From the NCBI RefSeq assembly GCF_015637705.1, contig NZ_JADOBE010000003.1, positions 310,001-374,000 on the forward strand: a DNA stretch of 64,000 bases. The letters are read 5' to 3'. The DNA comes from Pseudomonas sp. N040. Lineage in GTDB: Bacteria > Pseudomonadota > Gammaproteobacteria > Pseudomonadales > Pseudomonadaceae. A program made the position numbers and the translations under genes. The notes beneath the pieces were generated by a model that did no database searches, was not told the DNA's origin, and saw nothing but the letters and a program-made list of their open reading frames with translations. Below are positions 57,534 through 64,000 of this stretch, one piece after another (positions within the stretch are counted from its first letter, which is position 1; each line of letters opens with the position of its first letter).

Positions 57534-58079
57534 ATGAGCATGTCCCTCCGCGACCAGTTGCTGAAAGCCGGCCTGGTCAATGAAAAGCAGGTCAAGCAGG
57601 CTGGCAAGCAGCAGAAGAAGCAGCAACGCCTGGAAAAGAAAGGCCAGGTCGAAGTCGACGACACACAAAAACAGGCCGCCGCGCAGGCGCTGGCGGAGAA
57701 GGTCGCGCGGGATCAGGAACTGAATCGCCAGCAGCAGGAAAAGGCTGAGCAGAAGGCGCGTGTGGCGCAGATCAAGCAGTTGATCGAGACCACCCGCCTG
57801 CCCAAGCTGACCACCGAGGACTACTACAACTTCGTCGATGACAAGAAGGTCAAGCGCCTGTCGGTCAACGCGCTGATGCGCAACAAGCTCAGCAGCGGTG
57901 CGCTGGCCATCGTGCGGCATGGCGGCGGCTACGAGGTGGTGTCGCGCGATGTGGCGCTGAAGATCCAGGAGCGTGATGCGCGGCGTATCGTCCTGCTCAA
58001 CAGCGTGACCGAGGAAGCGGATGCGGATGCGGAAGATCCGTACGCCGCCTACCAAGTGCCGGATGACCTGATGTGGTAA
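57534..58079 (+). CDS. DUF2058 nucleoprotein/polynucleotide-associated-like protein
   Basis: 181 aa. A long, charged coiled coil (about 20-85, Lys/Gln/Glu-rich) is followed by the conserved TTEDYYNFVDDKKVKRLSVNALMRNKLS and GALAIVRHGGGYEVVSRDVALKI segment of DUF2058. Function unknown. The start at ATG 57534 (MSMSLRDQLLKAGLV) is preferred over ATG 57540. It is the last gene of the relA-mazG run, convergent with the propeller protein gene. Confidence 0.87.
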   Translation: MSMSLRDQLLKAGLVNEKQVKQAGKQQKKQQRLEKKGQVEVDDTQKQAAAQALAEKVARDQELNRQQQEKAEQKARVAQIKQLIETTRLPKLTTEDYYNFVDDKKVKRLSVNALMRNKLSSGALAIVRHGGGYEVVSRDVALKIQERDARRIVLLNSVTEEADADAEDPYAAYQVPDDLMW

Positions 58080-58131
58080 TCATCCGGTGCAAAGGCTATG
58101 TCTGCATTAGCGGTTGAGCGCGCTTTCCCCG

Positions 58132-58196
58132 CGTAGGGTGGGCTTTAGCCCACCAATGTCGCGCTCCCGTTGCGGTGGGCTGAAGCCCACCCTACG
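58132..58196. repeat. GTAGGGTGGGCT-type inverted repeat, copy 2
   Basis: CGTAGGGTGGGCTTTAGCCC starts the left arm and GTGGGCTGAAGCCCACCCTA with CG ends the right arm. CAACCCATAACCGG follows about 15 bases further, matching the flank of the copies at 43379 and 61664. Confidence 0.8.
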
Positions 58197-58231
58197 ACAA
58201 GCGAGGATTCAACCCATAACCGGTACATGGC

Positions 58232-58268
58232 AAACAACAAGGCCGGATCAGATCCGGCCTTGTTGTTT
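58232..58268. terminator. Bidirectional terminator between DUF2058 and the propeller protein gene
   Basis: AAACAACAAGGCCGGATC and GATCCGGCCTTGTTGTTT form an 18-bp near-perfect stem with a tiny loop and T-rich ends on both strands, between two convergent genes. Confidence 0.88.
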
Positions 58269-58287
58269 CTGGCAGTTGCGCGGGTGC

Positions 58288-60093
58288 TTAACGGAAACCG
58301 TAGGCGCCGTTGGGCTCCGGCTCGATGCAGAAGAACGCCGGAACCTTGTCTTCGTGGGCATAGGCCGGCAGGTTGGAGTTGCTCATGCAGACGTTGCCGT
58401 CCTTGCTGAATTCCAGATCGCGGAACCAGATGACCTGCTGGGGCATCGGGTACGGGATGAAGCGCTTTTCCTTGGGAATGTAGCGCAGCACGCGGTCGGA
58501 GTTGTTCGAGGCAATCCAAACATCACCGGACTTGGGATGTACATTCAGCGCGTAGGGTACTTCGTACTCGTCCGTGGCCAGCAGTGGCAGTTTGGTGCTT
58601 TCGAACTCTGCGGTCTTCGGATCAAAGCGCATCAGGTAGCCTTCATCGAATGAAGGTATCCAGAGAATGCCGTCCGGACCGAAGCGCAGGCGCCGCGGAC
58701 CCTTGTATGGGGTGTCGTATTCGGTGACCTCCAAGGTGTCCTTGTTGACCATGCCGATACGGTTGCCGAGAACCTTGGAGTACCAGACATTGCCGGTGAT
58801 CGGGTCGATGTCGATGCCATAGGCCAGGGTGAAGGCGCTGTCGCCAGCATTCAGCCATTTGTGATGGCTCAGGCCCAGATGGTAATTCTTCGCCGGGAAC
58901 AGGCCGGCCAGTTTCAGAACCACACCCATGAAGGTGTCGCTCATCCAGGTGGTGAAACCCTGGCTTGGCAGCTTCACCCGGGTGAATTCGCCGGTCGTGG
59001 TGTCAAGTTTGTACACCTCGCTGGAGTAAGCGACGGTGAACCAGACATTGCCATCTTTATCGCCGCGGATGGTGTGCGGGTAGATACCGTTACGCCAGAG
59101 GAAACCACGCGGAATCTGGTAGCTCTTGAACTCCTTGGTTTTCGGGTCGAAGCTGATGATGCTGCTGTCCAGCGAGGCGGTCATGAACATGCGGCCGTCG
59201 GGGATTTGCACCGCGCTGTGCAAACCAACCTTGCCGGTGAAAATCCCCAGCGGCAGTTGCACACCGTTGAAATCACCACCGACGTTCACTCCGTCATCGG
59301 CCGGCACCGGCACTTCCTCGAGCTTGCCGTTGGTGCGGTCGAGAATGTAGATCACATCCTTGCCTTCATCGAAGCCGTAGAGCTTTTCGTCGGCACCGAC
59401 AATGGCGTCGTGGATGAAGGACAGCGCGTGACCGGCATGCCATTCATAGACTTTGGCCCGGGCCAGTTCGGGGTTGTAGGGCGACTCCTGCCTGGCCACC
59501 ACCGGCTTGCCGGTGAAACCGTTGAGCTGGGTTTCGACGATGCGTGCATGCTGGCCATAGGTGATGTAGGCACCGTAGCCTTCCATGCGCCAGTCGGTAT
59601 CGCTCCAGGCCTGCTTGTCACGCGGACGGCGGGTCAGCGAGTTGCCCTGCTGGTGACAGTAGGTGCACTCGCGGATGAACACTTCCTTGGTGTCGGCATC
59701 ATGGAAGGGCAGGGTGGCGGCATGGGCCGAAGCGGTCAGTTGCTCGGAGATGCCTTCGGGCGCCGTCAGCTCCTGCAGGGTGATGTCGGTTTGCAGGGCG
59801 GTGTCGGCAGCCAGTTCAAGGTCGCTGTTGTGGTCCTTGAAGCGCGACAGGCGGGTGCGCAGGACCACCTTGCCGGTGAACCCGGTATTCAGCGAATACT
59901 GGCCTGCGGCATTGGTGTACACGGTTTCCTTGGCGTTTTTCGCCGAATTCCACAGGGTCACCATGGCGCCGGCCACCGGCGTGCCATCCGCCGCGGTCAC
60001 CGTGCCGATCAGCAGCGCCGCATGGGACTGGCCCGAGGCCATGATGCAGGCGCCCAGAAGGGCTGCGCTGAAGAGTTGATTAACTGCTTTCAT
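58288..60093 (-). CDS. Exported haem-binding beta-propeller protein with carboxypeptidase-regulatory-like domain
   Basis: 601 aa. A signal peptide (to about GQSHA, 25) is followed by a carboxypeptidase-regulatory-like domain (about 27-110: LLIGTVTAADGTPVAGAMVTLWN), a single c-type haem motif CTYCH at 143-147, and a propeller of NHL/virginiamycin-B-lyase type repeats (about 230-590: PHTIRGDKDGNVWFTVAYSSEVYKLDTTTGEFTRV; PRRLRFGPDGILWIPSFDEGYLMRFDP). It should be a periplasmic redox or substrate-binding protein. The reaction is unknown; virginiamycin lyase is soluble and has no haem. The ATG overlaps the stop of the 48-aa gene (TAATG). Confidence 0.82.
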   Translation of the reverse strand: MKAVNQLFSAALLGACIMASGQSHAALLIGTVTAADGTPVAGAMVTLWNSAKNAKETVYTNAAGQYSLNTGFTGKVVLRTRLSRFKDHNSDLELAADTALQTDITLQELTAPEGISEQLTASAHAATLPFHDADTKEVFIRECTYCHQQGNSLTRRPRDKQAWSDTDWRMEGYGAYITYGQHARIVETQLNGFTGKPVVARQESPYNPELARAKVYEWHAGHALSFIHDAIVGADEKLYGFDEGKDVIYILDRTNGKLEEVPVPADDGVNVGGDFNGVQLPLGIFTGKVGLHSAVQIPDGRMFMTASLDSSIISFDPKTKEFKSYQIPRGFLWRNGIYPHTIRGDKDGNVWFTVAYSSEVYKLDTTTGEFTRVKLPSQGFTTWMSDTFMGVVLKLAGLFPAKNYHLGLSHHKWLNAGDSAFTLAYGIDIDPITGNVWYSKVLGNRIGMVNKDTLEVTEYDTPYKGPRRLRFGPDGILWIPSFDEGYLMRFDPKTAEFESTKLPLLATDEYEVPYALNVHPKSGDVWIASNNSDRVLRYIPKEKRFIPYPMPQQVIWFRDLEFSKDGNVCMSNSNLPAYAHEDKVPAFFCIEPEPNGAYGFR

Positions 60094-60239
60094 TACTGGT
60101 TGCCCCCCAAGGCGAGTGGCACATAGCCGATCAGGTATGACACAAGGTGACCAGTGGAAATGATCGCCACGGTGACGAGAATGTTCATCAGGATCAGATC
60201 AACAACCGCTATTTTTATGGTTTTCTTCAGGAAGCTCAT
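60093..60239 (-). CDS. 48-aa membrane protein coupled to the propeller protein gene
   Basis: A short gene: ATG at 60239, GGAGG eight bases upstream and TAA overlapping the ATG of the 601-aa gene (TAATG). The product starts MSFLKKTIKIAVVDLILMNI, has one hydrophobic segment (about 10-28) preceded by lysines, a second weaker one (about 33-45), and ends GYVPLALGGNQ. It is probably a single- or two-pass inner membrane protein. Coupling suggests it anchors or serves the haem-propeller protein. No family recognised. Confidence 0.75.
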   Translation of the reverse strand: MSFLKKTIKIAVVDLILMNILVTVAIISTGHLVSYLIGYVPLALGGNQ

Positions 60240-60434
60240 GAGGATTTCCCTCCGGGTTGAGAGTCAAGTGAGAAGCTGCCGACTACGGGATTTTCCGGTG
60301 TCTGTGCTGATTAAAGCAGATCTGCACATCCGGACTCCGGTTTGCAGTGATTGGCGATTTCTCACCGGGTAACCTGCAGCACATGTCCGGCCAGACCATT
60401 CGGGAGAAGCATGAGCCCGAATTTGCAACACGAC

Positions 60435-60476
60435 AAAATTGTATGCTATTCCAATTTTTGTGGTTGTACAAATTTT
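60435..60476. promoter_or_regulatory. Possible operator/promoter region of the TetR gene
   Basis: AAAATTGTA (60435-60443) and TACAAATTTT (60467-60476) are an imperfect inverted repeat in a locally AT-rich stretch just before the TetR gene. They lie between it and the divergent membrane-protein/propeller operon. A TetR operator controlling both would fit; not tested. Confidence 0.35.
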
Positions 60477-60499
60477 TTGGGGCTGGCTAGAATTGCGCC

Positions 60500-61126
60500 A
60501 TGACCACTATCAAGCCGGCTGTCCGCGTCCAGCGCAAAGCTGCGGCCACGCGCCAAGCGATCATCGAAACCGCCAAGACCCTGATCATCGAGGGGGGGCT
60601 CGAGGCCCTGACGCTCGAGGCGGTGGCCGAACGGGCCAACATCGCCGTGCAGACCATCTATAACCGGGTAGGCGGGCGCCCGGGGTTGCTCATAGCCGTG
60701 GCCGAAATGGCCCTGAAAGAGCACAACGGGTATATGCAGGAAGCCCTGGAAATTGCCGCCCCGGCGCGCGAAAAGATGCGCCTGATCGCCAATTCGTACA
60801 CCCGCTTTGCCTTCGAGCGACCAAACGAGTTCCGCCTGCTGCTGGACCCTGCTGGCGACGCCGAATCCCTCGAACATATCCGCGAGCTGATTCGGGAACA
60901 GAACGCCCGGACCGCGGCGGTGATCCGCGCCGGGATTGCCGAGGGCAGCATCCGCGCTGATCTGGATCCCGACCAGGTCGCGCTGGCGGCCTGGGGCATG
61001 ATGAACGGCATCCTCAGTCTGAATTTCCGCGACGACCATACACATTACAACAAGCAACAAGTGCCAGCCCTGATTGGCACGGCAATCAGCCTGCTGGTCG
61101 ATGGCATGTTTACCGGTTCCCCCTGA
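60500..61126 (+). CDS. TetR-family transcriptional regulator
   Basis: 208 aa. The N-terminal helix-turn-helix (about 15-62) reads TRQAIIETAKTLIIEGGLEALTLEAVAERANIAVQTIYNRVG. The ligand-binding helical part contains FAFERPNEFRLLLDP. It is likely a repressor relieved by a small molecule. The divergent target is probably the 48-aa/601-aa operon at 60239; downstream on the same strand there is only the LexA-box region. Confidence 0.9.
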   Translation: MTTIKPAVRVQRKAAATRQAIIETAKTLIIEGGLEALTLEAVAERANIAVQTIYNRVGGRPGLLIAVAEMALKEHNGYMQEALEIAAPAREKMRLIANSYTRFAFERPNEFRLLLDPAGDAESLEHIRELIREQNARTAAVIRAGIAEGSIRADLDPDQVALAAWGMMNGILSLNFRDDHTHYNKQQVPALIGTAISLLVDGMFTGSP

Positions 61127-61272
61127 GTCGCGGGCTGTTTTCCCAGCCTGATTCCCCGACTACTTCCGTGGCATTCCGCGACCCTGTCGTTGCCCCGGGC
61201 CAGCCGCAGAGCTCGACAGGACAGGCGTGCCGGCAGGGCTTGCGAAATAATCAAATTTTCCCGTAAAGCCGC

Positions 61273-61301
61273 TTGATAAAAACACTGTATACACATACAG
61301 T
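61273..61301 (+). promoter_or_regulatory. LexA box overlapping a sigma70-type promoter
   Basis: CTGTATACACATACAG at 61285-61300 matches the LexA consensus CTGT-ATATATAT-ACAG at 14 of 16 positions, with both CTGT and ACAG ends intact. It lies between and over a TTGATA (-35, 61273-61278) and TACAGT (-10, 61296-61301) with 17-base spacing. LexA binding would block this promoter until SOS induction. Downstream on the plus strand the only candidate is the 33-codon ORF at 61392. Confidence 0.7.
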
Positions 61302-61391
61302 AAATGCGTAGCTGCATATTTCAGCGGCGTCACTACTGACCGGCAAGGTGGTTCACGGCGCCAGACGGTTTTATCAAACGGGAGAGCTGCC

Positions 61392-61493
61392 ATGTTGCTG
61401 ACCACGTCGATACTCGAACACTCGCTGCTGCTGGGCGCCATGCTGGTGATCATGCTCGGATTGGCCCGGGTAGCCTACGGCCCGGGGGAGTGA
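61392..61493 (+). CDS. Putative SOS-controlled 33-aa membrane peptide
   Basis: An ATG at 61392 has GGGAGAG seven bases upstream, and the frame closes at TGA 61493. The peptide begins MLLTTSILEHSLLLGAMLVI and continues MLGLARVAYGPGE: one hydrophobic helix of about 20 residues with few charges. It is 90 bases downstream of a LexA-box promoter and no other gene is between that box and the end of exaC. In size, hydrophobicity and control it resembles the SOS toxin TisB (29 aa), though not in sequence. It may instead be a chance ORF. Confidence 0.5.
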   Translation: MLLTTSILEHSLLLGAMLVIMLGLARVAYGPGE

Positions 61494-61663
61494 CCCACCG
61501 CCCTACACAGCCTGACTGACTGCGCCAGCGGCTAAAGCACCGCCACGCACAGGCGGCTGCGCTCTGGCCGGATTGCCGGTGTGCTGGCAAGTCAGGGTTC
61601 CCGGTGAGTCCGTGGAAACCTGATAAAAGGCGCTGTACCCGTTTGGTGTTGCGGGTCGATTTT

Positions 61664-61689
61664 GTAGGGTGGGCTCCAGCCCACCCTAC
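61664..61689. repeat. GTAGGGTGGGCT-type inverted repeat, copy 3
   Basis: A compact version: GTAGGGTGGGCT and AGCCCACCCTAC with a 2-base loop. It is flanked by GGGTCGATTTT on the left and CAACACATAACGG on the right as in the copies at 43379 and 58132. It may form part of the exaC transcript end. Confidence 0.8.
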
Positions 61690-61720
61690 GTGCTGGACAC
61701 AACACATAACGGAACTTGGC

Positions 61721-63241
<1,521 letters not shown>

Positions 63242-63405
63242 GGTGTTTCTCCTGAGTGTTGGCGTGGCGGGGAAAATGCCGGATGGCGGTTGTCTCAATG
63301 TAGCAAGTGTCGGGCTGGTGCGATGCAATTGCGGTCGCACGCTGGCTGGCTGCTGGCGTCAAGTCCGGTGGCGGCCCTGGCGAAGCCAGTATCCAGCCGG
63401 CCGCT

Positions 63406-64000
63406 TCATGGGGCTGCTGACCCGCCGGCCGGGCTGTCCGGCTGCGGGTGGGCATAACGCTGGCGCAGCGCGCTCAGCTCGTCCAGGCGTTGCTGCACGG
63501 CGTCACTGACCCGCTCGGCGGCAAGCCCGGTCAGCAGCGCCATGGCCTGCTCGGCATGTTCCACCGCGTACACATGAAAGCGTCCGTCAGCCACGGCCGC
63601 CAGCACCTCGCGGTGTAGCATCAGGTGCTTGATATTGCCCTGCGGAATGATCACTCCTTGCTTGCCGGTCAGGCCGCGGGCGGCGCAGAGGTCGAAGAAA
63701 CCCTCGATTTTCTCGTTGACCCCGCCAATCACCTGCAGGCGCCCGTGCTGGTCCACCGAGCCGGTGATCGCCAGATCCTGGCGCAACGGCAGGCTGGCCA
63801 GCGCCGACTGCAACACGCAGAGTTCGGCGGCAGAGGCGCTGTCGCCTTCCACCCCGCCGTAGGACTGCTCGAAGACCAGGGTGGCGGCAAACGACAGCGG
63901 CTGCCGGCCTCCGAAGCGACTGGCCAGGTAGGCGGAGAGGATCAGCACGCCCTTGGAATGCAGGGCGCCGCCCAGCTCCACCTCGCGCTCGATGTCGATC
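63406..64000 (-). CDS. Lon-type ATP-dependent protease, C-terminal part only
   Basis: 197 residues before the stop at 63406; the gene continues past the right edge. The Lon protease domain shows the catalytic Ser in [14 protein letters not shown] and Lys in [14 protein letters not shown], with the [19 protein letters not shown] segment. The pattern fits the LonB-like/PA4576-type 'Lon-like' proteins of Pseudomonas more than classical Lon (judged by memory). The C-terminal tail is Pro/Ser-rich ([14 protein letters not shown]). Confidence 0.88.
   Translation of the reverse strand, partial: IDIEREVELGGALHSKGVLILSAYLASRFGGRQPLSFAATLVFEQSYGGVEGDSASAAELCVLQSALASLPLRQDLAITGSVDQHGRLQVIGGVNEKIEGFFDLCAARGLTGKQGVIIPQGNIKHLMLHREVLAAVADGRFHVYAVEHAEQAMALLTGLAAERVSDAVQQRLDELSALRQRYAHPQPDSPAGGSAAP

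Overview
The window is high-GC gammaproteobacterial chromosome. Gene content and order point to Pseudomonas or a close relative: rhlB next to a fatty-acyl-CoA ligase and an aap amino-acid transport operon; sbcB-mvaT-purU; and gacS-cysM-rlmD-relA-mazG. Several dispersed REP-type repeats also fit this group. There are no phage genes, insertion sequences or CRISPR arrays.

Layout. 1-1.5 kb: N-terminus of a transporter-like sensor kinase, then rdgC. 1.6-1.85 kb: a tRNA-Val/tRNA-Asp pair with a clear promoter and terminator. 1.9-6.8 kb: an accessory three-gene operon of DyP-type peroxidase, alpha/beta hydrolase and cytochrome P450 with overlapping genes. 7-13.5 kb: a membrane diguanylate cyclase, an FKBP lipoprotein, a coupled trio (HTH regulator, unknown protein, SEL1 protein) and an acyl-CoA ligase. 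13.6-21.8 kb: rhlB, membrane dipeptidase, carboxylesterase and the aapJQMP ABC importer. 21.9-25.6 kb: two GST-like proteins, a GIY-YIG protein and a binding-protein/GGDEF receptor. 25.7-30 kb: a tryptophan tryptophylquinone (TTQ) amine dehydrogenase operon with two c-type cytochromes. 30-33.9 kb: DoxX, pirin, O-antigen-ligase-like protein and a GST. 33.9-41.6 kb: a MoxR/DUF58/DUF4350/DUF4129/SpoIIM/RDD membrane cluster, interrupted by a hairpin repeat element. 41.8-48.7 kb: sbcB, mvaT, purU, a CBS protein, a HerA-like ATPase and small envelope proteins. 48.7-58.1 kb: a GacS-like hybrid kinase followed by the cysM-rlmD-relA-mazG-DUF2058 block. 58.3-64 kb: a haem-binding beta-propeller protein with a 48-aa membrane protein, a TetR regulator, a LexA-box-controlled 33-aa peptide candidate, an acetaldehyde dehydrogenase and the end of a Lon-type protease.

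Most noteworthy: (1) a 14/16 match to the LexA operator overlapping a sigma70-type promoter, whose only downstream candidate is a 33-codon hydrophobic ORF, an arrangement like the SOS-induced TisB toxin; (2) a GacS-like kinase about 160 residues short that has lost its periplasmic sensor domain and recognisable HAMP linker; (3) the DyP/hydrolase/P450 operon, whose P450 lacks the usual I-helix acid; (4) a 48-aa membrane protein translationally coupled to a CXXCH beta-propeller protein.

All calls come from reading the sequence and remembered family features. No database or structure search was run.
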